From Poronia punctata (Eukaryota > Ascomycota > Sordariomycetes > Xylariales > Xylariaceae): 64,000 bases of DNA. The DNA lies in contig MU401552.1 of assembly GCA_022579005.1 (NCBI GenBank), positions 62,001 to 126,000 of the forward strand. The letters run 5' to 3'. The position numbers and the translations under genes are program-made. A model generated the notes under the pieces. It saw only the letters and a program-made list of their open reading frames with translations. It was not told where the DNA came from and did no database searches. This document shows, piece by piece, positions 46,814 through 56,693 of the stretch (the first letter of the stretch is position 1; each line of letters begins with the position of its first letter).

Positions 46814-49142
46814 GATAGTTGTAAGTTCGGCTTATCCTCAGTATGTAGAGAGAATTGACGATGTCAGCTCGATGAGATGAACCAGACGAGTTTATCCTCG
46901 AGGGTGGTGGTACGACGACTAGAAAAGTATCACGTAGTAAAACCCGTGATTTACTCGACTTGCACAGGCGTCATACAAGGGGGGGGAATGTAAGCGACGA
47001 CGTTGGACAAGACAAAGTGGAATATGCCGCGTCTGCCGAGTGCGATCTGAGCAAGACAAGGGAGCAATATAAGTCGTGGTAGTAATCAAGATTTACATGC
47101 GGAGTTACATATGGAGAGGAGAGATGGTACATCGTCAAGGGGGCAACGAACGAATCGGGGAAGGTTAAAGACACGCAAGAAGCAGGTCGCCAGGATGTTA
47201 GGATGTTAGGATGCCACGCTGGTAGACCGGCAGCAAGGCGGCGTGCCCGCACCACCGATCACGTCCAGACCCATATTCGGCCCCCTATTTCCATGTGAGG
47301 CGTGAAGCGGGAAGCGGGAGAGGCGTTCGGGCAAGGCCTGGCGCGCCAACAAACGGCTCATCATCATAATGGTTATCCGGTGAATACATGTCAATGTGCC
47401 AGGAGGCGCGATTACCTAACGAGACGGCCCCAGTCTGGCCAGCTATGGTCTAGCATATGTTCGTGTATGATATGGGGAAAGCGCCAGAGGTGACGGACAA
47501 CAATAGGCGACAGGCAATAGACATTTCCAAATTCCAACGGAAGGTACGATGAGAATGTAGAGACTAGTTTCTTCCATGAACCACTAGACCAGACTAGGCA
47601 GACGATATGAACGCTGCTAAAAAAGTCATCGGCTCTTGACGGTACCTACTTACTAAACTGTGACGGGATTTGCCACTGTCGCGTGCTGGGATGTGTAATG
47701 AACATTGCGACCCATGCCAGTCGTTCCGGTTCATTGCGCCTGACCGAGTCGATGAAGAAAAGTCTGGGCCCAACATCGTGGGTCCAGATGGTGGGGGAAC
47801 AACCACTGCCTAGAAGACCGTTACAAATGCCGGCCGCTTCTACGCGATCCGGACCCCTGACAGTACACAAGTAAAAGTACCTTACGTACCTGTTATAGTA
47901 ACAGCCTATAGGGCATAATATTATGCTTCATTTTAGGAAGGAGCGCCAAAGAGGAAAAGAAGGAGAGACGAAAGAGTCGCGTAAAAACTTGACATAGGTA
48001 ATTACCTACTCGTAGGCATGTAAGCACGCATGAACGTACATATTGAAGCGGTTAAGCAGGCACGATAGCGGGAATCGCCATGCAAATAGACGAGACAGGA
48101 ACAAGACTGTCAAAACGGGGAAATAAGAGGATCCGATCAAACGGATGGATGATGGAATCCAATGATGTGAGTAAAAGTAGGTCTCCGTTGACCTTACCCT
48201 GGCGCCCCCAGGTCGAGGGGTAAATTGTTAGGGTAAAATGGTACAGCATGCTATGGACGTTTAAAGGGTGGGGAGCTGGGCCCGGGGGGGCGTAGGTCTT
48301 GGCGCCGTTTTGAATCGTGAATTTGGGGGGCATTTTACCCAGCGGATTTCCCAACTTGGATTTCCGACTTGCTCTAGGCAAGGTCATGGGTTGTTATAGT
48401 TTGTAGTCCAAGGCAATTTGCAAGCAGGTACGGATATTTGGGTACCTGCTTCACTTTACGATAGCCACCACTTCTTTAGTAAGGCGTTACCTATTGTAAT
48501 ATCTAGTTTGACCGGTGTGCTAGAGTCTAGATAGGCTATAGTCGAGTCTTGTTTCCCCCTTTTTACCCCTCCGAAGACGGGTATTATAATGTGAAGTCTT
48601 AGGAAGAGGATCGACCCAAGACCGATGCTAATGCACCTCATCACGAGTCCAGGAAAGAACCCGAGGAAAGTTGCTAGAAGCTCCCGTAAGGCCTAGTCTA
48701 GCACACCCTACATATTCTAGTGATGCTACGGTAGTACCGGATGTCATGTTTTCGGGAAGGGGGCCAGAAAAAACCCAACCATTATTGGTCGGGTCCAAGA
48801 ACGGGATCGCCATCGTGTGTTCTTCGTGCTAGCTTGCCCCGAACTGCATACTGCATATTATGAGGGAGAAGTTTGTTTGCGCATATAGGAAATGTCCCAT
48901 AGTCCCTTACCGGCCGTAATCGTCGAGTTGTATCCACAGACAGTCGCATAGCGTTGTAATACCTACTCGATAGATTTCCTTGTGCTTCCTTTTTGGTGTT
49001 TTTTTCTTTTCGACATCTTCTGGTCAGCATCTTTCCCTCGTTCTGAAAAATTTGAGCTTCTTCAAGTTAGCTGTACGGATATTGATTTACCGCTTTATCT
49101 TTCTGTTTCTCAGTGTGTACCCCTCCTCTCGACTCAGACAAG
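46814..49142. promoter_or_regulatory. Divergent intergenic region, kinase / RpiB
   Basis: 2.3 kb between the divergent kinase and isomerase genes. Only short unsupported frames and a duplicated GTTAGGAT near 47198-47210. It likely holds two promoters. No transcription-factor gene is present here. Confidence 0.45.
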
Positions 49143-49791
49143 ATGGCCGCCCCCAAATGGAGAATCGCAATGGCTGCAGATGTAAGTGGGAATACTTCAT
49201 CCGAGCACAATCGCCCTCCTTGTGAACACTAGAAGCGTGGCACAAATCTCCCTGGGGAAGAAAGCCCCCTAAATGAGAATTAGCACAGAGACGAATGACA
49301 ACTAGTGAGGGAAATGAGAGAAAATCCAGGAACTAATGAAGTTCTTCCCATACCTATAGGAAGCCGGCGTCACCTACAAGAACAAGATCAAGGCCGACTT
49401 CGAGGCCGACCCCCGCGTCGAATCCGTCATAGATGTCGGTAGTCTGACAATCGACGACAAGACGGCATATCCACACCGCGCCGCGGCAGCAGCTCAACTG
49501 GTAGCCGAAGGCAAGGTTGATCGCGCCCTTCTGGTCTGCGGTACCGGTCTCGGCGTCGCCATCAGCGCCAACAAGGTCAAGGGCGTCCGTGCCGTGACCG
49601 CCCACGATAGCTTCTCTGTCGAGCGTGCCGTGCTCAGCAATAACGCTCAGGTCCTCTGTTTCGGTGAGCGCGTTATCGGCCTTGAGCTCGCGCGCCGGCT
49701 GGCTAAGGAGTGGCTCGGTTATGTTTTCGATACCAACAGTGCTAGCGCGGCCAAGGTCGAGGCCATCAATGAATTGGAGAAGAACCTGTAA
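49143..49791 (+). CDS. rpiB: RpiB-type sugar-phosphate isomerase
   Basis: A 156-residue member of the RpiB/LacAB family of ribose-5-phosphate/galactose-6-phosphate isomerases. Exon 1 (49143-49181, 13 codons, [13 protein letters not shown]) is joined by a 178-bp GTAAGT...TAG intron to exon 2 (49360-49791). It has the family's catalytic Cys in [14 protein letters not shown] (Cys73), the early D-E-A-G phosphate-site segment formed across the splice, and [16 protein letters not shown]. RpiB proteins also serve as D-erythrulose-4-phosphate/D-erythrose-4-phosphate isomerases (Brucella EryI, mycobacterial DerI, Yarrowia EYI2). With the kinase on one side and the TIM-like gene on the other, that role is favoured over pentose phosphate metabolism, for which fungi use RpiA. 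Confidence 0.93.
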
Positions 49792-50493
49792 TCCGCTGAT
49801 AGGAGATGATCAAAGAAATAAAAGAATAGATACCAAAGAATAATGCGACACGAAGGAGGTGGAATGGGGCAAAATTTCATACCCATCATGACTACACTAC
49901 ACTATCACTTTAATAGAGGTTTATACAATGAACAGAATACAAGCGACTTGAAATGCTTTTGAGATTTGCCTGAGTTGTAGCCTACTTTGCAGACCGGTTG
50001 ATCTGGACAATATCAAAATATTTATCTCGTCAGGTCTTATGTTGTCATCACTTCGAAACGTGAGTCCCCCCAATTGTGTGCCCCTTTCTTCGTACACCCC
50101 CCTATATCCCTGAACACCACGCACTCGTACCTTACGCTACTGTAGATCTTAAGATGACCGTAACCAAGGTCATGGTAAGATCGGAAGAATGCATAGTACT
50201 TGTTTAATTTTCCCCTGGATTTCGATCGTACCTTGGGTCTAGGTAGCGTGCAGGACAGATGACCACGTGCGCTTAGGTTACCCGGTATAAGTCCGCTTCC
50301 GCGAGTCTGAGAGTCTCCATCTCACACGGTCACACCCCTCCCCTATTATCTAAGAATCATTATCTCATTTCAATCACTCCGGCTTTCTCTTCGCTAAAAC
50401 AACTTCAACTTACAATTATATACAGAGACATCAAGTCATCGGCCCAAATTTGACGTATTTGAATACTGCGGAAGAAAACACCGCATCAACATC
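49792..50493. promoter_or_regulatory. Intergenic region upstream of the TIM-like gene
   Basis: 3' flank of rpiB and promoter of the TIM-like gene, which follow one another on the plus strand. A GGTATAAG element near 50284 is a possible TATA box, and C/T-rich stretches precede the start. No gene. Confidence 0.4.
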
Positions 50494-51360
50494 ATGGCCC
50501 CTCCCCCACCTTCCCGCCGTCTCGTCGGCGTCTCCACAAAGATGTACTTCTCCTTTGCGCGCACAAAAAGCTACATCGACGCGCTCACAAAGCAATTATC
50601 AACGCTTTCACCCGAGCCGAGGTCCACGATACAAGAGACGACAGATGTCTTCGTCATACCGGATCACGTAGCCTTGACCACCGTGATCCAGCAGTTGTCG
50701 TCCTCACCGGACAAAATACTGGTAGGCGCACAAGACGCCTTCCACGAAGACGCGGGCGCTTTCACGGGCGAGGTGTCACCGGCAGTACTATCAGAGGTCG
50801 GCTGCCGACTTTTAGAAATCAATCACGCGGAGCGCAGGAGATTATTCGGCGAGACGGATGAGAGTGCTGCCAAAAAGGCTGTTGCCGCGGCGAGGAATGG
50901 GCTTGTCCCGCTGATTTGCGTGGGGGAGACCACCAAGCCGCCGGCTACTACTACGCAAGAGGAAGGGGGATTAGATGTGAGTGCTGCTATGTCCGAGATC
51001 CGGGCGCAGATAGAGGCTGTTCTCGCCGGTCTCCCGGCTTCTAGTCCCGTCATCTTGGCCTATGAACCTGTGTGGGCGATTGGTGCGCCGGCGCCGGCGA
51101 GTCCGGCATATGTCGTTTCTGTTGCGCGAGCTATTCGGGAGCTGGATTGTGTGCGACGACGATTTGAGCATGCAGGAGATGAAGGGATAGCGGGGGGTGA
51201 TGAGTTTACAAAGACGCCGGTTCGTATCTTGTACGGTGGGAGTGCTGGGCCGGGCCTTTTTGCGCATCTGAAATCGGAAGTCGATGGGTTGTTTCTTGGG
51301 AGGTTTGCGCATGATCCGGAAATGTTTGTTAAGACTATTTTGGAAGTTGCTTCGGCCTAG
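50494..51360 (+). CDS. TIM-like isomerase, probable L-erythrulose-1-phosphate isomerase
   Basis: A 288-residue, intronless triosephosphate-isomerase paralogue. The general-acid/base residues are kept: Lys16 (VSTKMYF), His111 (INHAERRRLFGE) and Glu191 (AYEPVWAIG), with the phosphate loop YGGSAGPG. The surroundings differ from glycolytic TIM: the usual NWKMN is STKMY (Asn11 replaced), GHSERR is NHAERR, and loop 6 is AIGAPAPAS. Such changes fit a divergent isomerase of the EryH/LerI/EYI1 type, which converts L-erythrulose-1-phosphate to D-erythrulose-4-phosphate, the product needed by the RpiB encoded just upstream on the same strand. A housekeeping tpiA must exist elsewhere. Confidence 0.9.
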   Translation: MAPPPPSRRLVGVSTKMYFSFARTKSYIDALTKQLSTLSPEPRSTIQETTDVFVIPDHVALTTVIQQLSSSPDKILVGAQDAFHEDAGAFTGEVSPAVLSEVGCRLLEINHAERRRLFGETDESAAKKAVAAARNGLVPLICVGETTKPPATTTQEEGGLDVSAAMSEIRAQIEAVLAGLPASSPVILAYEPVWAIGAPAPASPAYVVSVARAIRELDCVRRRFEHAGDEGIAGGDEFTKTPVRILYGGSAGPGLFAHLKSEVDGLFLGRFAHDPEMFVKTILEVASA

Positions 51361-51881
51361 GCATATGGGCTACTGGTACTCGTTTCTACCTATGGACTTG
51401 AATTGTCGCGTCAGGAATGTACTGAATGTAACATGTAAGGGGAAGGCCCGGTGAGATATGTTGTATAATGTAGGTATGTCTAGGTAATTAACGGAAGGAA
51501 CAATGCGAGGGTCAACACAAGGAGAAAGCACAATTTCATAAAGCGATGGGATTTACGTCATGATGGGTCAAAATACATCCAAGTTTGCTATTGCCAGGTA
51601 TTTATGTTTGTGCAATAGCTACACCAAAGGAAGCCGTAGCCAATAATCATAACAACTCTGCCGCCAATTACAAACGTCATTCGGCCACCTGCCCACTGAC
51701 ACCAAACCGCCAAAGCTCAACTCCAAACAAGCCTGATATTCCCTCGCTAGCCTGCTTCAAAACATTCTGAACACTGGAAGCTCGCTCATAACCGAGACCC
51801 AGAACATCCCAATCCAAACATGACGAGTCGTCAAGACGACGAATTACAAAAGGACAAAAAGTACCACTCTCAATCTCAGAC
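51361..51881. other. Intergenic region between convergent genes
   Basis: 3' flanks of the TIM-like gene and the permease gene. No features. Confidence 0.4.
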
Positions 51882-53438
51882 TCAAACGCCCACTTCGGCT
51901 ACAGGGAGCCTTCCCTCCTCTTTATGTTCCAACTGAATATCATCCAGCGGGATAAGTAGCGTGCAGTCCCGCTTCCAGATCATATAGCCGATCCAGAAGC
52001 CGAAAACCACAGCGAGGCCCAAGAAGCTGGCAGCGACAGGTGGCGGGGCCGGGAGCGGACTCTTGGCTGCCGCAACGATCTGGGCGATAACACCAAAGAT
52101 GAAGATAGTGATGGCGTAGACGGACCCGGCCGTTCCTAGAGGCGACTTGTATGCCCCAGCAACTTGTCCACCCCTCCGTTCGAGCGCCCGGCGACAGCGG
52201 ATCTGGCACAGACAGATGGACGACCAGGTCAAATAGTTGGAGCAGGATGCGAGGGCGAGCAACCAGGTGAAGATCTGGTCGCCATTCGAACCCGCCTTGG
52301 CGAAAGCGAGAAGCGAAAAGGCGAAGACAACAATGAGAGCGCCCACTGGTCTGCCACGATAGACGACGGCGCAGAATCGGGGACCCATTCCTCGCGCCGA
52401 GATGGCCTGTAGCGCACGCGAGGCGGCGAAGATGGCTGCGTTGGCCATGGAGAAGATGGACATGACGATGATGGCGTTGATGATGTCGGGAAGGATGCGG
52501 ATCTTGGCCTGCGCGATAGCTTGGACGAAGGGACTGATGGTAGGGTCGGAATGGCGCAAGTCGATCTTGAGCAAGAGACCAAGCATCAACATAGGCAGGA
52601 CATAGAGGAATATAATCCTGATGGATACGAGTGTGCCGGCGAGTTGCATGACACGGCGGGGAGAGCGACATTCGCCCGCGGTGAGGCCCAGCATCTCGGT
52701 TCCGCCATAGGCCACGCCGACGGACATGAAAACGAAGAGAAAGCCGACGGGGCCATTCTTAAAAGCATCCGTTCGCCAGGTGTGGTATGCGAGTTGTGAG
52801 TCGTCCACAGACGGCACCGCTCTTGCGAGAATACATAGAGCAGTGAAGACGAAAATGGTAAGGACAATCATCTTCAAGGTGCCGAACAGGTTCTCGGCCT
52901 CGGCGTACCATCTCGCGCCACAGATATATATGACAGCAAGGCCAAGGATGAAGATGGGAACGAGGATTTCGACGCGGATATCCGGGTTCCAGAAGCGGGC
53001 GCTCATAACCATGACGATTATTTCGAAAGGCACGACAAAGACGAAGCTCATGACATAGTTCCATCCCATGGCAAAGCCCCAGGCAGGAGAGATGAAGCGA
53101 ACCGAGTATTCGTAAAAAGAGCCCTGGACCGGAATAGTGGTGGCGAGTTCGCCGAGGTTACACATGGTGATCCAAACGGCCAGACCGACAATCATGAAGG
53201 CGAGAAGGAGAGGTACGGGGCCACCGACGGCTAGAGCTTGGCCAGTCGAGACGAGGAAACCGGCGCCGATGGAGGATCCAAGAGCCATGAGAACGAACTG
53301 CCGTGTTGTGATTACCCGTTTGAGCGTCGTGGATTCTGTGACGGGCGTGGGTGGTATCGCGGCCACGTTGCTTTGGGGTTCGACGTTGGGAGGCATCGTG
53401 GGGTTGGTGGCCCCGGGGGTCGAGTCTTTTTGATCCAT
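51882..53438 (-). CDS. YAT/APC-family permease
   Basis: A 518-residue, intronless 12-helix transporter of the amino acid-polyamine-organocation superfamily, fungal YAT branch. Helix 1 has the family glycine motif (ALGSSIGAGFLVSTG), followed by GELATTIPVQGSFYEYSVRFISPAWGFAMGWNY, FMSVGVAYGGTEMLGLTAGECRSPRR and the late FTWLLALASCSNYLTWSSICLCQIRCRRAL motif. The first 40 residues are a hydrophilic cytosolic tail. YAT proteins mostly import amino acids, so finding one at the edge of a sugar-phosphate isomerase/kinase cluster is unexpected. It may carry a substrate of the pathway, such as a hydroxy acid or an amino-acid precursor, or merely adjoin it. Confidence 0.92.
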   Translation of the reverse strand: MDQKDSTPGATNPTMPPNVEPQSNVAAIPPTPVTESTTLKRVITTRQFVLMALGSSIGAGFLVSTGQALAVGGPVPLLLAFMIVGLAVWITMCNLGELATTIPVQGSFYEYSVRFISPAWGFAMGWNYVMSFVFVVPFEIIVMVMSARFWNPDIRVEILVPIFILGLAVIYICGARWYAEAENLFGTLKMIVLTIFVFTALCILARAVPSVDDSQLAYHTWRTDAFKNGPVGFLFVFMSVGVAYGGTEMLGLTAGECRSPRRVMQLAGTLVSIRIIFLYVLPMLMLGLLLKIDLRHSDPTISPFVQAIAQAKIRILPDIINAIIVMSIFSMANAAIFAASRALQAISARGMGPRFCAVVYRGRPVGALIVVFAFSLLAFAKAGSNGDQIFTWLLALASCSNYLTWSSICLCQIRCRRALERRGGQVAGAYKSPLGTAGSVYAITIFIFGVIAQIVAAAKSPLPAPPPVAASFLGLAVVFGFWIGYMIWKRDCTLLIPLDDIQLEHKEEGRLPVAEVGV

Positions 53439-55703
53439 TTTGGAACGAAGAAGACGAGAAGATTACAAATAGATAGAAGCGATGACACGAATAGAAGTGT
53501 GTGTGTGTGAATGTTTGTGAATTAGGCCCTTGGACCGAAAAGTAGTAGATGGTCTCGTGAGAACAATTGAACTCGGAAAACTCGTAGCAGAATGTTTGTT
53601 TGTTTGTAGAAGTAAAGTCAATTCTGGAAGCAAGCATGCAGAATAAACCTCGAAACGAGAATATAGAGTAAAGGGAAGGGGAACAACAGCGAGAGGGTGT
53701 TTGGCCTACAAAGAGGGGGCACCGATTGGAAGTGATTAGAATACGTGTCTATCGGCATACATCTAACCCGCACCGCGCAAAAGTCCGATTATGTTGAACT
53801 ATGGACTGTATAAAAAATTAAAAAGATAAGGGGACATGGCGGAAGACAAGGACTGGCATCGCTGTCGTATCGTCATACCCTAGCGGAAACTCAGATAATG
53901 TCACGCGACAGTTGTTGATTTTCCCTACCCGGGGGGACCCCTTTTCATTTTTTCTGATATTATCTATCTACCGTTTTTTCCGGATCAGACGAAACTGACC
54001 GGGGGAATGCCTTGAAAGTAATGAGTTGTTGGCCACGGATAGATATCAGACCTCGCTCTTTTCTTGATTCCCGCACGGCGTACATGGAACCGGACTTCTC
54101 GTCCATCGTGAGATAATGGACTCTTGGTGTATTTTCTTTTATTTCCCTAGTACTCCACTAACTTGATACCAAGGTAGACAACAAATTACCGAGCTAGGAG
54201 ATGAAAAGATGAACGGCCTTCCCCGGCCCTGTAGATTCAAATTTGCTAGGATGGCACGACTTTAGGGATGCTTGGGGGAATTTCGGGAAAGTATACCTTG
54301 AGCACCACTTCTCCGTATATCCTTGTTGAGATTATATTCCCATCTTTTTGGAATATATGTAGCCGCATTTATTTACTTCCACTGTGCCATGACGGATAGG
54401 ATAGTCAGTCAGTCCTCCTGATCACATCATACCATACCTACCTCCTATACACCTTGGAGGACAATTCGCGTCGATAGCAACACGTTAAAAGGGAATTTTC
54501 TCTCATAAATCCAAGTAAACGATTGAATAGAATACATGCTTCAGATACCAAAGCCTAGCGCGGCTATGGTTACCAGTCATCGTGTCGTATCGAGTTTACG
54601 GGCGAATCCGGATTTGACATCTGAAATATGTGCCTTTGAACTTTAAAACCCCCAGGTGACCAAGATGAGGCAGGCATCAAGCGGCTAGAAGAGGAGAACA
54701 AGTCTCGTATGATACGTATCCGGGGAAAGTACCTACCTACCCTTTTTACTCTGGTATTTTTCAACCGGGTATCTTGTCGTGCCATCGAGTAACCTAGAGT
54801 GGTTCTGTAAGAGGTCTAGATACCTACTTTGATATAGAAGCAAGTCTGTCACGACAAACAGATGTGGACAAACCTGCCACCTACCTCGAAGAACAAGATA
54901 TCGACACTGTAATTGTAGATACGTCTCGGCATACTTTGAGTCAAAGTAGGTACTCGCACACACGTACCTACGATAGCTTACACGGAGGTAGGTGTAAACA
55001 GTAGAGTACAGTACAGCTAGCTAATAGAATGAATGCGAAAACGACCAATTGCCAAACTGTGCTGTTGAGAGTCAATCCCCCTAAAATAGGTACATACAAT
55101 TACCTCGTTCAGCCCAGGACAACCTTGTATCGTCGGCAACGCATGGCAATGCGATCACTTAAGAATGAGGTAATCTGTAGGAATAAAGGAGTCTGGAGTC
55201 TGAAGTCTGGGGAAGATGAATCGGCATCTCACTTAGTAGACCCACCTTTAAATTCCATCCAATCATGTATTGGCCCTGGTTTTGGATCCCCTGCCCTTCC
55301 TAAGAAGACCCTGTGATTGGTTGTTTCAATCCATACTACAGGTACGTACCTCAATGACATGGGCCTGTTATCGAACCTACCAAACTCGACGTGATATTGA
55401 ATCAGATGCACATTGGGAAAGTACCACTTGGGGAGATGTCTCCTGTGGCCACAAAACCTGCAAACAAAACCTACCTTACCTCATGTAGTGATGTAGTGAT
55501 CCCAGTAGGGAATTAATTCATTCAACTACGACGAACATTATCATACGAGGGAAAAAGTTATAAACCCGCCTGGCGAACGCCAAAGAGTTACTAGTCCTGC
55601 CCCTAATCTGTCCGATACAAACCCCCGAATACACCACCCGAGATATCTCGACAAAGAGAATACACGTCTTCCTCACCTTATCTCGAACTAGACCTCAGTT
55701 ACG
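53439..55703. other. Intergenic region
   Basis: Permease leader (including a GTGTGTGT run near 53498) and about 2 kb of AT-rich DNA with TACCTA words. No convincing ORF; frames are at most 95 codons. Confidence 0.5.
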
Positions 55704-56693
55704 ATGCAGGGTAACGGCTCTGCGGCGGCAGCTGGGGCCATGGCAGTCGGACCCACGCCTGCAGGCCATCAGGCCGAGTTGAATTTAATATATGGCATGG
55801 TAGAAGAGCTATCGCGTCAACTAGCCGACAACCGACGCATGACGGAAGACATAGTCTCCGGCTTAGGAAGGGTGAGGAATCGAGCACACGAACGAGGCCT
55901 GGCGAACGATGACCTGTTAGAGGAGGCAACTGACGAACTCTTCGGTACGTTGGCTTCCCAGGGGTTTCTTCGATCCAGTCAGCTATGATACTAACTCCGC
56001 CGCGTGTCGCATCTAGCTCAAGAACCCAACCTCGAGGCCATGGTGTCCGTCCTTACCGAAGCCCTCGACCGCGCGAAACAATCCCGGGATTCAAATTTCT
56101 CGCTCTTAATCACCTACGCCAAGGTGTTTGAAAATATAATAAACCAGTTCCACGCGTATAAACAGAAACACGTAACCGATATCGCAGCCTGGCACCGTTC
56201 GTATCGGGCCCAGTTAGCCGAGGCGCGCGCCGAGAATTGCCGACTACGGGAACAGATGTGGGAGATGCAAGAACACGCCAGTCGCGCAAACGATCTACTG
56301 CGCAACTTTGGCAAAAAGCTGGATGAAGACCCGGCAAGATGGGAAAAGCGGGTATCTGATATAGGTAGGAGGCAAGAAGTTCGGTTTTGGAAACGAATGG
56401 CGTTTCCCGAAATCGCCCAAGACGACCCGTTCTGGAGCGACGACGACGACATCATCGACCCTGCAGAGAAGGAACGGCTCAAGGAGCAGCGCGAGCTCGC
56501 GGAACAACTCGTCCCTGGCATGCCGGGCGGCAGCCATAGTGAAGGTTCAGATGGCGGGAACACCCAGGTATCATACCAGTCGCATTCTATGGCGAACACA
56601 ATGGGTGGTGTCGCTATGGAGAGGGAGGGTTCAATACAAAACCCGCCCTCCAGACCCGCCAGTACGGGCAGCACGGGAGGTCGATCTAGCTAG
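55704..56693 (+). CDS. Coiled-coil protein of unknown function
   Basis: A 305-residue hydrophilic protein. Exon 1 is 55704-55944, an intron with donor GTACGT, branch ACTAAC and a CTAG acceptor follows, and exon 2 is 56017-56693, phase 1 on both sides. After an Ala/Gly-rich start there is a helical region (LNLIYGMVEELSRQLADNRR) and a long coiled coil (about 85-190: KQKHVTDIAAWHRSYRAQLA, AENCRLREQMWEMQEHA). A conserved-looking acidic block RFWKRMAFPEIAQDDPFWSD and a Ser/Gly-rich tail complete it. I recognise no named domain. The pattern suggests a structural or septum/cytoskeleton-associated protein, but that is only a guess. Its convincing intron and clean frame make it a real gene. Confidence 0.8.

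Noticed and set aside
49143..49791. Reading the cluster as a tagatose-6-phosphate pathway (LacAB-like RpiB plus aldolase)
   Set aside because: A DhaK-type kinase and a TIM-like gene are next to it and no tagatose-6-phosphate kinase is present; kept only as an alternative.
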